DNA of 64,000 nt from positions 62,001-126,000 of the forward strand of contig NZ_CP038492.1 of NCBI RefSeq assembly GCF_004751985.1, read 5' to 3'. This DNA is from Rhodophyticola sp. CCM32 (lineage in GTDB: Bacteria > Pseudomonadota > Alphaproteobacteria > Rhodobacterales > Rhodobacteraceae). This document shows positions 18,192 through 27,923 of the stretch, piece by piece (the stretch's first letter is position 1; every line of letters starts with the position of its first letter). The position numbers and the translations under genes are program-made. The notes beneath the pieces were generated by a model, which saw only the letters and a program-made list of their open reading frames with translations, had not been told where the DNA came from and searched no databases.

Positions 18192-18698
18192 ATGGGAAAA
18201 ACCGGTTTGGTTTCCCCAGTCGGACCGATTTTGAGGCAATGGCGCGTGGGAAATTACCTGAAGAAACATACTGAGGCGTTGATCAAGGATGTGGGCTTTG
18301 CCGCAGCTTGCGAGTTGACGGGAAAATCCAAGGCGACGCTGGGCCGCTATTTCTCGGACGCGGCGGAACACGGGGATCGGTTCATGCCCATCGACGCGGT
18401 GGCGGCGCTGGAAAATGCGGCGCAGTTTCCCCATGTGACGACCGCGCTGGCAGAGTTGCAGGGGATCACGCTGAGCTATGATAATTCCAAACGCAATGAG
18501 GGGCGCGAAGGTGGTGTGAATACCGATGTGGTTGCCTTAAGCCAGCGCTTTGCGATGCTGATGGGAGAATATCACCAGTCGATCGCGGATGGGGTGATCA
18601 CGATCAACGAGGCCAAACGCCTGCTGCGGGAGACGCTGGAAATTCAGAAAGTGCTGTTGGAGATGAAGCTGCATCTGGAGGATGAAACGGCAGCGTGA
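18192..18698 (+). CDS. Uncharacterised protein with a putative helix-turn-helix
   Basis: 168 aa. Residues near 36-55 (AAACELTGKSKATLGRYFSD) look like a DNA-binding helix-turn-helix. The C-terminal half is a long charged helix (ITINEAKRLLRETLEIQKVLLEMKLH). The overall pattern recalls phage CII-type regulators, but this is a guess. Start uncertain: ATG 18192 has no Shine-Dalgarno, while GTG at 18246 follows TGAGGC. Confidence 0.6.
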   Translation: MGKTGLVSPVGPILRQWRVGNYLKKHTEALIKDVGFAAACELTGKSKATLGRYFSDAAEHGDRFMPIDAVAALENAAQFPHVTTALAELQGITLSYDNSKRNEGREGGVNTDVVALSQRFAMLMGEYHQSIADGVITINEAKRLLRETLEIQKVLLEMKLHLEDETAA

Positions 18699-18765
18699 CC
18701 CGGAAGGCAATTGGCGTTTTCGCGTTTCGGATTTACCCGAAACCGGTCAATCCCCCGCCATGCCT

Positions 18766-19887
18766 TTAAGCACGTTCGACAATGACCGAACCGACAGAAT
18801 ACCCCGCCCCGAAGGAACAGATCAGCCCCGCGTCACCGGGGGCGAGATCGGTGGAATATTTTGCGAAAGCGATGATCGACCCGGCAGAGGATGTATTCGC
18901 ATAATCCTGAAGGATGTTGGGCTGTTCACCGGGCGCGGGATCACGGCCAAGAACACGTTTGCCGATATAATCATTCATGGTCTTGTTGGCCTGATGCAGC
19001 CAGAGCCGTTTCAGATTGTCGGCGGTGATGTTTTCATCGGCCATATGGGCGGCGATATGCCGGGACACCAGCGGTAAAACCTCTTTGAAAACCTTGCGCC
19101 CGTTCTGCATGAACTGCATGTCGCGGCGATCCTCCATATGGCCCTTGCGGGTGCGGCGGAGGAAGCCGTTATTGTTGCGGATATTGTTAGAAAACTGTGT
19201 GGCCAATCGTGTGGATTTGATCAGGAAATGCGGGCCATTCGCGCTGTCCGCACGCTCGATCAACAGGGCTGTGCAGACGTCTCCGAAGATGAAATGACAA
19301 TCGCGGTCGCGCCATTCCAGATGGGCGGAACAGATTTCTGGGTTTACGACCAGCGCACTGTGTATGCTGCCCGATCTGATCATGTCGGCGGCGGCCTGAA
19401 TGCCGAATGTGGCCGAGGAACAGGCAACATTCATGTCAAAGCCAAAGCCTTCGATCCCAAGAAGGTTCTGGATTTCGACGGCAATGGCAGGATAGGCGCG
19501 TTCATGGTTGGAGGCCGCACAGATCACCGCATCCACATCCGCGGCGGTCTTTCCCGCCATTTCAAGGGCCTGACGGCACGCTTCCAGTGCCATTTCAGCC
19601 ATCTGGCCCGGTTCATCATCGGTGCGTTCCCGCAGCCAGGGATGCATCACATCCGGGTCCAGAACGCCCGTTTTATCAAGCACATAGCGTTGTTCGATGC
19701 CCGAGGCCGCATGGATGAATTCAGATGAGGAAGGAGCTTTGGCCTCGATCTCGCCGGCTGCGATGCGGTCTGCATTTTCCGCGTTGTACCGGGTCACATG
19801 GGCGTTGAAGGCGGCCACAAGTTCATCATTTGTGATGACGGATGAGGGCGTGAAAACACCGGTTCCGGTGATCGCGGGCTGATACAT
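18766..19887 (-). CDS. Beta-ketoacyl-ACP synthase III family protein
   Basis: 373 aa thiolase-fold condensing enzyme. Catalytic Cys156 in NVACSSATF, His in WLHQANKTM and Asn in DYANTSSAGS form the Cys-His-Asn triad of KAS III. It is longer than canonical FabH (about 320 aa), having an extra N-terminal segment (residues 30-60), like the medium-chain-primed FabH2/FabY-type synthases. Probably condenses an acyl-CoA with malonyl-ACP; substrate unknown. Not in a fatty-acid gene cluster. Confidence 0.85.
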   Translation of the reverse strand: MYQPAITGTGVFTPSSVITNDELVAAFNAHVTRYNAENADRIAAGEIEAKAPSSSEFIHAASGIEQRYVLDKTGVLDPDVMHPWLRERTDDEPGQMAEMALEACRQALEMAGKTAADVDAVICAASNHERAYPAIAVEIQNLLGIEGFGFDMNVACSSATFGIQAAADMIRSGSIHSALVVNPEICSAHLEWRDRDCHFIFGDVCTALLIERADSANGPHFLIKSTRLATQFSNNIRNNNGFLRRTRKGHMEDRRDMQFMQNGRKVFKEVLPLVSRHIAAHMADENITADNLKRLWLHQANKTMNDYIGKRVLGRDPAPGEQPNILQDYANTSSAGSIIAFAKYSTDLAPGDAGLICSFGAGYSVGSVIVERA

Positions 19888-20006
19888 GGCGGGCTCCCTT
19901 ACGCTGTTCAGATGGCCCGGGTTTTAACCACAGGTCAAGCTGTTGGCGCTTGCATGGGTGGAATGGATGGGCCGCAGCAGGTCGCTCAACCACGTTTCAA
20001 AACCGG

Positions 20007-21038
20007 TCAGACGGTTTCTGTCACCTTGCGCAGATGACGGGGGGCATCGGGGTTGATGCCACGGGCCACCGCGACCTGTTCAACCAGGGTGTAAAACGAG
20101 ACCATCAGGGCAATCGGGTCGGTCAGCGGGTGATCGGTGCGGATATGCGGCAGGCATGTTGCGTGGCGGGCCTTGTCAGAGGTCACGAAGACCTGCGCGC
20201 CTTTCCCGGCCAGCGTATCGGCAACATCGACCACGGCGGTTTCTGCCGCGTCTTTTGCAGCAAAGCACAGCACCGGAAACCCGTCACCGATGATCGAGAC
20301 GGGGCCGTGCAGCACTTCTGCGGCAGAATAGCTTTCGGCATGGATCTGGCAGGTTTCCTTGAATTTCAGCGCGGCCTCGTTCGAGATGGCCCAGGATGGC
20401 CCGCGCCCGAGTGTGAACAGGGAATTGCGCGTGCCGATTGCCCGCCGAAGGGGGGACCAGTCCTGCCGTGTGGCCTCTTCCAGCCGGGCGGGCAGGTTGT
20501 GCAATGCGTCCTTCAGGGCGTGGTCTTCCGTCCAATGGGCCAGCAATATCAGGGTCGCGACCGCCGAGGTCACGAAGGTCTTGGTTGCGGCCACGCTCCG
20601 TTCCGGGCCGGCATGGATGTCCATGCAAAGGGCGGCGGCCTCCGCCAGGGGGGAGGTCGCATCATTGGTGACCGCAATGGACAATGCCCCGCCTTCGGTG
20701 GCCGCTTTCGCCAGCGCCACGATATCCGGGCTTTGCCCCGATTGTGACACCGACAGGCACAGCGCGTTGTCCAGACGCAGCTTTGCGCCGTAAAGCGAGG
20801 CGACGGAGGGCCCGATTGAGGCAACAGGCAGGCCCAGTTCCAACTCAACCGCGTATTTCAGATAGGTGCAGACATGGTCGGATGACCCGCGCGCGACGGT
20901 CACCACCAGATTGGGGTCGCGTGTGCGCAATTCGGTTGCAAGGCGGGCGATTGCCGGGCCTCCCTTGTCGAGCAGACGGGCAACGGCAGAGGGAATCTGC
21001 AGGATTTCACGTCGCATCTGGGTGCTGGTATCGGTCAT
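20007..21038 (-). CDS. SIS-domain sugar isomerase/deaminase (GlmS C-terminal-like)
   Basis: 343 aa with two SIS domains as in the isomerase half of GlmS (ARGSSDHVCTYLKY, SVSQSGQSPDIVALAKAA, and the second domain LGRGPSWAISNEAALKFKETC). It lacks the glutaminase domain, so it probably acts as an amino-sugar-phosphate deaminase/isomerase (NagB-II or AgaS type). ATG at 21038 has AAGGAG upstream. No nag genes are next to it in the window. Confidence 0.85.
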   Translation of the reverse strand: MTDTSTQMRREILQIPSAVARLLDKGGPAIARLATELRTRDPNLVVTVARGSSDHVCTYLKYAVELELGLPVASIGPSVASLYGAKLRLDNALCLSVSQSGQSPDIVALAKAATEGGALSIAVTNDATSPLAEAAALCMDIHAGPERSVAATKTFVTSAVATLILLAHWTEDHALKDALHNLPARLEEATRQDWSPLRRAIGTRNSLFTLGRGPSWAISNEAALKFKETCQIHAESYSAAEVLHGPVSIIGDGFPVLCFAAKDAAETAVVDVADTLAGKGAQVFVTSDKARHATCLPHIRTDHPLTDPIALMVSFYTLVEQVAVARGINPDAPRHLRKVTETV

Positions 21039-21109
21039 GTTGCTCTGCTCCTTGCCTGTCGTCCGGCCAGAATAGGGTTTTGCCCGCGGCTCCACCAGCA
21101 CCATTGCAG

Positions 21110-21427
21110 ATGCAGACCACCCGCCCGATTGTCGATTGCGGCGTGCATTATGTGAATGTGGTGTGCCAGATCACCGATGCGCGACCATTGCGGGTGCATC
21201 GCGCCTCTGGCGATCAGATGATCGAATTGCCGGAAGAACCCGGCCATCAGGTACTCTGCGATGCCGGGCAGGGGTTTGTGCTACGCGCGATTGCCGAGGA
21301 TATCGACCTGACCCGTCATATGCAGGATGCCGTGCAAAATCAGGCGATCTGCCTTGCGGCGGATGAGAATATCCGGGAGGCCCGCGTTGTTGATCTGAAG
21401 CGTTTCGGGTTTCCATTGAAACCGTAA
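21110..21427 (+). CDS. Hypothetical protein, 105 aa
   Basis: Small protein starting MQTTRPIVDCGVHYVNVVCQ with codon use like the surrounding genes. No motif, signal peptide or membrane segment seen. Divergent from the SIS gene (about 70 bp apart) and convergent with the DJ-1-family gene. No clear ribosome-binding site, so the start is uncertain. Confidence 0.5.
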   Translation: MQTTRPIVDCGVHYVNVVCQITDARPLRVHRASGDQMIELPEEPGHQVLCDAGQGFVLRAIAEDIDLTRHMQDAVQNQAICLAADENIREARVVDLKRFGFPLKP

Positions 21428-21435
21428 CAGTCGTT

Positions 21436-22137
21436 TTAAAGCACGTCTCGAACACCCTCTGTCAGCCGGGCTGCTGCCGCGCGGGCACGGTCGTCGCGGC
21501 CCGCTATGATCGGTTCGGTGAATTTGCGGATCCGGGCAGACAGTTCCGGTCGGGCGGTGGCCGGTGAGCCTGCGGAATAGGGCGGTTGCGGATCATACTC
21601 CAGGGAAAGCTGGATCGTTTCCGCCATGTCCCGGCCTGCCAGACGATCCACCAGTTCCAGCGCCCCGTCGATCCCCGCAGAGACGCCTGCGGCACTTATG
21701 ATCTGGCCGTCAAAGACAACACGTTCCTCGACAATTATGCACCCGAAATGCCGCAGAAGGGGCAGCGATAGCCAATGACAGGTCGCGCGCTTGCCATCCA
21801 GCAACCCGGCGGCCCCCAGAACCAGTGATCCGGTACAGGTCGACATCACCCATTTTGCGGTTTTGGCCTGCTGACGAATGAAATGCAGCACGTCTGTATC
21901 TTCCAGCAACCCCTGCTGACCGACACCGCCGGGTACCAGGATCACATCAAATTCAGGGGCATCTGCAAAGGCAAGGGTCGGGGTTATGGTAAAGCCGGTA
22001 TCCGACAGAACCGGGTCGGTGGATTTCCAGACCAGATCGGTTCTGGTGTTGGGAAGCCGCGAGAACACTTCATAAGGCCCGGTCAGGTTCAATTGGGTGA
22101 TGTTCGGAAATGCCAGTATGCCGATGCGGGTGTTCAT
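21436..22137 (-). CDS. DJ-1/PfpI family protein, isonitrile hydratase-like
   Basis: 233 aa. Nucleophile elbow with Cys101 in STCTGSLVLGAAGLLDGKRA, as in isonitrile hydratase (InhA/ICH). In the characterised Pseudomonas enzyme Asp17 (QLDLTGP) is needed for hydration; here the same position is Asn17 (QLNLTGP). The protein may therefore be inactive on isonitriles or have another substrate. Single gene. Confidence 0.82.
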   Translation of the reverse strand: MNTRIGILAFPNITQLNLTGPYEVFSRLPNTRTDLVWKSTDPVLSDTGFTITPTLAFADAPEFDVILVPGGVGQQGLLEDTDVLHFIRQQAKTAKWVMSTCTGSLVLGAAGLLDGKRATCHWLSLPLLRHFGCIIVEERVVFDGQIISAAGVSAGIDGALELVDRLAGRDMAETIQLSLEYDPQPPYSAGSPATARPELSARIRKFTEPIIAGRDDRARAAAARLTEGVRDVL

Positions 22138-22671
22138 GACAGACCTCTGGTCAGGCGGACTGACACAGCCGGGCCGTTTGAAACTGACATGGCCGTATGC
22201 AGCCGGTTGCCATGCGTGGCCGCTAGCCCGAAACGATCAGATATCTGCATTGAGCATATCCGGGACAGATGGTTTGAAAGGTTGGGGGTGCCGAAATCCC
22301 TGTGGCTGCGCCAGCTCCCTATGCGCAATGCTTCGGGGCCGTCTTTCTGAATATTATTCTGCATGAGGCGGCCATTGATTTCCCTGATTTGCCTTTGTCG
22401 TTTCCCCACGCGCAGCGGCTGCGGGAGGGTTGTGCAAAACCATTCATCAAGTCAAGCTGGAATGTATACAATAACAGGCGGGTTGGTTGATATCGTCACG
22501 TTTGAATTGCGGGTGGCTCAAGGCGTATAAGGCAACACATGTCCCGATAGGGCCGCAGGAGTGTCAAAGGTGGCGGTTGGGCAATATGAGGACTGCGCCT
22601 CGCACCCTCCGGGATTCCGACGCTGTTTTGCGCGGATCAGTATGAAGATGGACCTGTAAAGGATTGATATA
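22138..22671. other. Intergenic region, no supported feature
   Basis: 534 bp between two divergent genes. No reading frame with family resemblance or good codon use was seen on either strand. An AT-rich stretch near 22455-22500 could hold a promoter for the lytic transglycosylase gene. Confidence 0.4.
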
Positions 22672-23916
22672 ATGCCTGTGTCACGGCGAGCGGTGGTTTG
22701 CGGCGGATCGGCCATATTGATTTCGGGCTGCGTGCCCGCGATGCGTTCGGCGGTGTCTGCGCCGGGCCGTGATGATCCTGCTATGCGGGCCGTTCCCAAT
22801 GCGGGCTATGACGCCTGGGTTGCCGGGTTTCGCACCCGCGCCGAAGCACAGGGTATCACGGCTGCCACGCTGAATGCGGGGTTTCGCGGGGCCGGTTTTC
22901 TGCCCGGCGTGGTCGAGCGGGACCGGAACCAGACCGAGAGCTCGCGCGGCTTGCAGGATTACCTCGCCATCGTGGCCTCGGATGCGAAAATCGCCACAGG
23001 CCGTGACCGGTTGCGCCGCCAGCAGGCGCTGCTCAACGAGATTGAGGGGCAATATGGCGTTCCGGCCAGGCTTGTGGCCGCGATCTGGGGGGTGGAAAGC
23101 AATTACGGGCAGCGGCGCGGGGCGATCCCGGTGATCTCGGCCGTTTCAACCCTGGCCTATGACGGGCGGCGCGGCGCGTTTTTCGAACGTCAGCTGATCG
23201 CGGCCCTGCGCATTCTGCAACGCGGCGATGTCAGCGCCGCGCGGATGACCGGAAGCTGGGCCGGCGCCATGGGCCATACGCAGTTCATTCCTACCACGTT
23301 TGAGGCTTATGCAGTTGATTTCCGGGGCGATGGCAGGCGCGATATCTGGTCGGATGATCCGACCGATGGGCTGGCCTCGGCGGCGGCGTATCTATCGCGT
23401 TCCGGCTGGCAACGGGGCCACCCCTGGGGGCTGGAAGTGCGGCTGCCCGACGGGTTTGACACCGGGCTGGCCGGGCGGGGAGGCGCGCGCGCCGTGTCGG
23501 TCTGGTCCGGTATGGGGGTGCGGCCTGCGGCGGGCGGCGCTTTGCCGGATCACGGGGCGGGGTCGATCCTGATCCCTGCGGGTCTCACCGGCCCGGCCTT
23601 TCTGGTGTTTCGGAATTTCGGCGTGATCCTGCGCTATAACAATTCGCAGAATTACGGGCTGGGTGTGGGGTATCTGTCTGACCGGCTGGCCGGTGGCCCG
23701 GGCCTGCGCGCGGCGTTCCCGCCCGACCGGTTCGGGCTGAGTATCACCGACCGGCAGACGCTTCAGCGCCGGTTGACCGATGCAGGCTATGACACCGGCG
23801 GCGATGACGGGGTGATCGGCCCCAGAACCGAAGCCGCGATCCGCGCCTATCAGCAGGCGACCGGTCTGGCCGTGACGGGAGAACCATCGCAGGCATTGCT
23901 GCGGCGTTTGCGGTAG
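22672..23916 (+). CDS. Lytic murein transglycosylase (MltB family) with peptidoglycan-binding domain
   Basis: 414 aa. Lipoprotein-like N-terminus with lipobox ISGC, then the lytic transglycosylase domain with catalytic Glu in AIWGVESNYGQ and GSWAGAMGHTQFIPTTF. A C-terminal peptidoglycan-binding domain 1 (TLQRRLTDAGYDTGGDDGVIGP) follows. Cleaves the glycan strands of murein at the outer membrane or periplasm. ATG 22672 puts the lipobox Cys at residue 20. Confidence 0.93.
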   Translation: MPVSRRAVVCGGSAILISGCVPAMRSAVSAPGRDDPAMRAVPNAGYDAWVAGFRTRAEAQGITAATLNAGFRGAGFLPGVVERDRNQTESSRGLQDYLAIVASDAKIATGRDRLRRQQALLNEIEGQYGVPARLVAAIWGVESNYGQRRGAIPVISAVSTLAYDGRRGAFFERQLIAALRILQRGDVSAARMTGSWAGAMGHTQFIPTTFEAYAVDFRGDGRRDIWSDDPTDGLASAAAYLSRSGWQRGHPWGLEVRLPDGFDTGLAGRGGARAVSVWSGMGVRPAAGGALPDHGAGSILIPAGLTGPAFLVFRNFGVILRYNNSQNYGLGVGYLSDRLAGGPGLRAAFPPDRFGLSITDRQTLQRRLTDAGYDTGGDDGVIGPRTEAAIRAYQQATGLAVTGEPSQALLRRLR

Positions 23917-24002
23917 CACCGCCTCTGACGCTATGCAGTATATGCACATCATGCCCGCCCTGGGATGATGTGCGAGATGTGACCCGATCATTGGATGACA
24001 AG

Positions 24003-25457
24003 ATGACCATACGCCCCCTTGGCCTTGACCCCACGCACTGCCTTATCGGCGGGGTCTGGCGTGCGCCAGCCTCGGGCGCGGGTTTGCCGTTGCACTCCCC
24101 CTCGGACGGGGCAGAGATTTGCCGGATCGCCAGAGGGGATCATGAGGATATTGATGCAGCGGTCAGGGCTGCCGGTTCTGCCCTGACCGGCCCCTGGGGT
24201 CACGCGACAGCAGCAGAACGGGGGAGGGTCCTGTTCAGGATCGGTCAGATGGTTCTGGAACAGGTGGAGGAGCTGGCCCGGCTGGAAGCCATGGATGTGG
24301 GCAAACCGCTGACACAGGCGCGCGCCGATGTGCTGGCCCTGGCCCGGTATATGGAATTCTATGGCGGTGCGGCGGACAAGCTGCATGGCCAGACGATCCC
24401 TTATCTGGAAGGGTATACGGTCTATACCCTGCGCCAGCCCCATGGGGTCACGGGCCATATCATCCCCTGGAACTACCCGATGCAGATCATCGGACGTTCA
24501 GTGGGGGCCGCGCTGGCCATGGGCAATGCCTGCGTGTTGAAACCGGCCGAAGAGGCCTGTCTGACAGCCCTTGCCTTTGGTGAGATTGCGCGGCGCGCCG
24601 GGCTGCCGGACGGGGCGCTGAATGTGGTGCCGGGGCTGGGGGTCGAAGCGGGTGCCGCGCTCAGCGGTCATGGCGGTGTGCATCATATCTCCTTCACCGG
24701 TTCGGTCGGGGTTGGGAAACGCATTCAACAGGCGGCGGGGCAGAATGTGGTGCCGGTGACGCTGGAACTGGGCGGCAAATCCCCGCAACTGGTGTTTGCG
24801 GATGCGGATATCGACGCGGCACTTCCTTTCCTCGTCAATGCGGGCATCCAGAATGCGGGCCAGACCTGTTCGGCATCCTCGCGCATTCTGGTCCAGCGCC
24901 GCGTCTATGATCAGGTGCTGAACGGCATGGCCGCGCGGTATGCAGCGCTGCGTGCAGGCCCTGCGCTTGATGATCTTGACCTTGGTCCGCTGGTCTCCCC
25001 CCGTCAGAAAGAGATTGTGGAGGGGTTTCTGGCCAAGGGCGCGGATCTGGAGATCGCGGCGCAGGGGCAGATCATCAGCGATGCCCCCGCGGGCGGGGCC
25101 TATGTGGCACCAACGCTGTTTGCGGATGTTCCCCCGGATCACATACTGGCCCGGGAGGAGATTTTCGGGCCTGTTCAGGTCGTCATCCCTTTCGAGACCG
25201 AAGAGGAGGCCATAGCCATCGCCAATGGCACGGATTTCGGCCTTGTCGCCTCTGTCTGGACGGAAAGCGGCGCCCGGCAGATGCGGCTGGCAAGGCAATT
25301 GCGCGCAGGCCAGGTGTTTCTGAACAATTATGGTGCGGGTGGCGGGGTCGAATTGCCCTTTGGCGGCACGGGCCTGTCAGGCCATGGCCGTGAAAAAGGG
25401 TTCGAGGCATTGTACGGGTTTTCAGTTCTGAAAACCGTCGCGGCCTTGCACGGGTAG
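24003..25457 (+). CDS. NAD(P)+-dependent aldehyde dehydrogenase
   Basis: 484 aa. Shows the NAD-binding region (HIIPWNYPMQI), catalytic Glu in VTLELGGKSPQL and nucleophilic Cys in NAGQTCSASSRI. Oxidises an aldehyde to the acid; the substrate is not evident. ATG at 24003 is chosen; a GTG at 23970 would add 11 residues. It ends 9 bp before an SDR gene, so an alcohol or semialdehyde pathway of two steps is likely. Confidence 0.92.
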   Translation: MTIRPLGLDPTHCLIGGVWRAPASGAGLPLHSPSDGAEICRIARGDHEDIDAAVRAAGSALTGPWGHATAAERGRVLFRIGQMVLEQVEELARLEAMDVGKPLTQARADVLALARYMEFYGGAADKLHGQTIPYLEGYTVYTLRQPHGVTGHIIPWNYPMQIIGRSVGAALAMGNACVLKPAEEACLTALAFGEIARRAGLPDGALNVVPGLGVEAGAALSGHGGVHHISFTGSVGVGKRIQQAAGQNVVPVTLELGGKSPQLVFADADIDAALPFLVNAGIQNAGQTCSASSRILVQRRVYDQVLNGMAARYAALRAGPALDDLDLGPLVSPRQKEIVEGFLAKGADLEIAAQGQIISDAPAGGAYVAPTLFADVPPDHILAREEIFGPVQVVIPFETEEEAIAIANGTDFGLVASVWTESGARQMRLARQLRAGQVFLNNYGAGGGVELPFGGTGLSGHGREKGFEALYGFSVLKTVAALHG

Positions 25458-25466
25458 GAGAGACAG

Positions 25467-26213
25467 ATGCGATTAAAGGGCAAAACGGCGATTGTGACCG
25501 GTGGCGCATCGGGCTTCGGGGCCGGGATTGCGCGCAAATTCATCGCCGAAGGGGCGCAGGTGATGATTGCCGATCTGAACAAGGATATGGCGGATGATCT
25601 GGCAGCAGAGCTTGGCGCAGGCGTGCAGGCCGTGCAGACCGATGTGGCCAACGGGGAAAGCGTGCAGGCGATGGTCGAGGCGACGGTGCAGGCCTTCGGG
25701 CAGATCGACATTCTGATCAACAATGCAGGCACGACACATCTGCCCGCGCCGATGGAAGAGGTCAGCGAAGAGGATTTCGACAAGGTCTTCGCGGTGAACT
25801 GCAAATCAGTCTATCTGACCGCGAAGCACATCGTGCCGCTGTTCAAGGTGCAAGGCGCAGGTGTGATCCTGAATGTCGCCTCAACGGCGGCGGTCTCACC
25901 CCGGCCCAGACTGAACTGGTACAATGCCTCCAAGGGCTGGATGAACACTGCAACCAAAGGCATGGCGGTGGAACTCGCGCCTCTGGGCATCCGGGTGAAC
26001 GCGATCAACCCGGTGGCGGGCGATACACCGCTGCTGAAAATGTTCATGGGCGAAGACACGCCAGAGATCAGGGCCAAGTTCCTCGCCACCATTCCCCTGG
26101 GCCGGTTTTCGACGCCCGAAGATATGGGAAACGCGGCCTGCTACCTCTGCTCGGACGAGGCCAGCATGGTCACCGGCATCTGTATGGAGGTCGATGGCGG
26201 GAGGTGTATCTGA
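25467..26213 (+). CDS. Short-chain dehydrogenase/reductase
   Basis: 248 aa SDR. Cofactor motif TGGASGFGAGIA, NNAG motif (LINNAGTTH), catalytic Ser (NVASTAAVS) and YxxxK (YNASK). Clustered with the aldehyde dehydrogenase, suggesting sequential oxidation of an alcohol. The specific substrate cannot be assigned. Confidence 0.9.
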   Translation: MRLKGKTAIVTGGASGFGAGIARKFIAEGAQVMIADLNKDMADDLAAELGAGVQAVQTDVANGESVQAMVEATVQAFGQIDILINNAGTTHLPAPMEEVSEEDFDKVFAVNCKSVYLTAKHIVPLFKVQGAGVILNVASTAAVSPRPRLNWYNASKGWMNTATKGMAVELAPLGIRVNAINPVAGDTPLLKMFMGEDTPEIRAKFLATIPLGRFSTPEDMGNAACYLCSDEASMVTGICMEVDGGRCI

Positions 26214-26380
26214 GGTTGTTGGCTTTTTATCCGGTTGCCGCCATCTCCCCCAATGCTCATGTGGCACCGGAGGTGGAAAATGGTTTTGCTTTGCTAAGAC
26301 CATAGTGGTTTGCGGGTGGGTTGTATCGAAAACTGCCACTAAAGCTTCGGCCTGAAATCCTGAATCACCCCGCACCATGC

Positions 26381-26474
26381 TCCCGCCCGGCGGCACCGCC
26401 GGGCGGCGTCTGAGCCGCCCCCACGGGGCGGGCGCTTCGCTTCCTGCCCCTCGGTTCGGGCGATGCCCTCCACG
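26381..26474 (+). repeat. Dispersed intergenic repeat family A, copy 2
   Basis: Nearly identical to 1717-1813 over its whole length, with the same leading dyad of CCCGCCCGGCGG type and the same end near CGATGCCCTC. Located in the 450-bp gap between the SDR gene and tRNA-Leu; the rest of that gap (26214-26380, 26475-26665) shows nothing supported. Confidence 0.8.
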
Positions 26475-26665
26475 AAATGCATGTGCGTTGCAGATTACAT
26501 GGACGATGCTCAAGCTCATCTTTTGGGGCAACCGTGTTTCCACTGTGAAGGCAGCACATAAACCGCAAACCGTAAGGATAAGCAGCAATATCTTCGTGTC
26601 GTCAGAAAGGCCCATATGAGGCCCTTGCAACGACAGACTGCGCAGGCTACCCCATACGCTGACAA

Positions 26666-26750
26666 GCGGGTGTGGCGGAATTGGTAGACGCACCAGATTT
26701 AGGTTCTGGCGCCGCAAGGCGTGGGGGTTCAAGTCCCTCCACCCGCACCA
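26666..26750 (+). tRNA. tRNA-Leu (anticodon UAG)
   Basis: 85-nt sequence including the encoded CCA. Acceptor stem GCGGGTG/CACCCGC, D-arm GGCGGAATTGGTAGACGC, anticodon arm CCAGA-TTTAGGT-TCTGG with anticodon TAG, long variable arm as in leucine tRNAs, and TΨC arm GGTTCAAGTCC. Marks the left border of an IS-rich accessory region. Confidence 0.96.
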
Positions 26751-26940
26751 TTTCTCTTATTTAGGGTTTCAATACCCCTTAAAGCCTTGAATGGTTTGGA
26801 TATTTGTGGAGTTCTAGCTCCCTCAAATCGGTGGTATTGAAGGGGCTCCATAAAGGCCAGTTTCAGGACCAGTCGGCGGGTGGTGACGCAGCCAGTTTCC
26901 CAGATTTTCCAGGGGTTTGAGAGGAATCTCAGGCAGAGTT

Positions 26941-27792
26941 CTAGGCAGCGTACTTACAAAGAGCTTCACGTTTCCAGCCTGTTATGATTCATTTCCCGCA
27001 AGACAATATGCGGAGCAGTGGAATGGCGCGGTCAGATTTGAGCGATTTGGAGTGGGAGTTCATCAAAGCAGTGCTCCCAAATAACAGCCGAGGGGTTAAG
27101 CGTGTCGATGATCGGCGTGTGATCAATGGCATCTTCTATGTCTTGCGCACAGGCATCCCGTGGCGCGATTTGCCCGATCAATACGGCCCCTACACAACGA
27201 TCTACAACCGTTTCAACCGATGGACTTATGCGGGCATTTGGGATCGGGTAATGGAGGCGGTCGCCGATGCGCACAATATCGACACCGTGATGGTGGATGG
27301 CACATCGGTTCGGGTTCACCATTCTGCAGCGACGCTCAAAAAAACGACCCGCGTCGTTGCATGGGCCGGTCGCGGGGTGGGTTAACCACGAAAATACATG
27401 CACTTACCAATCAGGACGGGTTGCCGATCCGCTATGAACTGACGCCGGGCCAAGCCCACGATGCACCCCCATGCGAACAGCTTTTGGACGGGCTGCAACC
27501 TGGCCAATACGTTCTGGCTGACAAGGCATATGACGCGGATTGGATCCGCAAGATGATCTGGGAACAGGGCGCCATCGACGTCATCCCGTCCAAATCCAAC
27601 CGCAAACTGCCCGCCGAGTTCGACGTCGATATCTATCGCGAGCGCAACAAGATCGAGCGGTTCTTTGGCCGCCTCAAAGCTTCCTTCCGCCGTATAGCCA
27701 CCCGATACGAAAAGACATCTGCCAACTTCTTGGCGATGATCAAACTCGCATCCGTCAGGCTATGGTGCCAGTTTTATGAGTCCGCTGCCTAG
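26941..27792 (+). mobile_element. IS5-family insertion sequence (IS427-like)
   Basis: Inverted ends CTAGGCAGCG (26941) and CGCTGCCTAG (27792) enclose about 846 bp, flanked by a duplicated CTAG/TA, as in IS427-type elements that insert at TA-containing targets. The transposase stop codon TAG is formed by the right target copy. Sits about 190 bp after tRNA-Leu; 26751-26940 has no gene. Confidence 0.8.
27023..27792 (+). CDS. IS5-family transposase, two frames joined by -1 frameshift
   Basis: The first frame (27023-27385) gives MARSDLSDLEWEFIKAVLPN... with the first catalytic Asp in MVDGTSVRVH. The second frame (to 27792) continues GRSRGGLTTKIHALTNQDG... with the second Asp (LADKAYDAD) and Glu (RERNKIERFFGRLK). 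The frames overlap at a run of seven A (about 27338-27344), a slippery site as used for programmed -1 frameshifting in IS427-type elements. Likely a functional transposase. Confidence 0.85.
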
Positions 27793-27923
27793 TTTTTCGT
27801 CGAAGGCGCGCTTTGGTGGGCTCTGTTTGGTCAGATTCTCCGTCATGCGGGCGCGCTCTTTTTCTAGTCACCTGGAACTGTAATTCGTATCATTGTTTGA
27901 ACTGAGCTTCAGGAGGTGATGCG

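Noticed and set aside
26500..26620. Minus-strand frame with a hydrophobic segment (MGLSDDTKILLLILTV)
   Set aside because: Short, no ribosome-binding site and no conserved continuation, so not supported as a gene.
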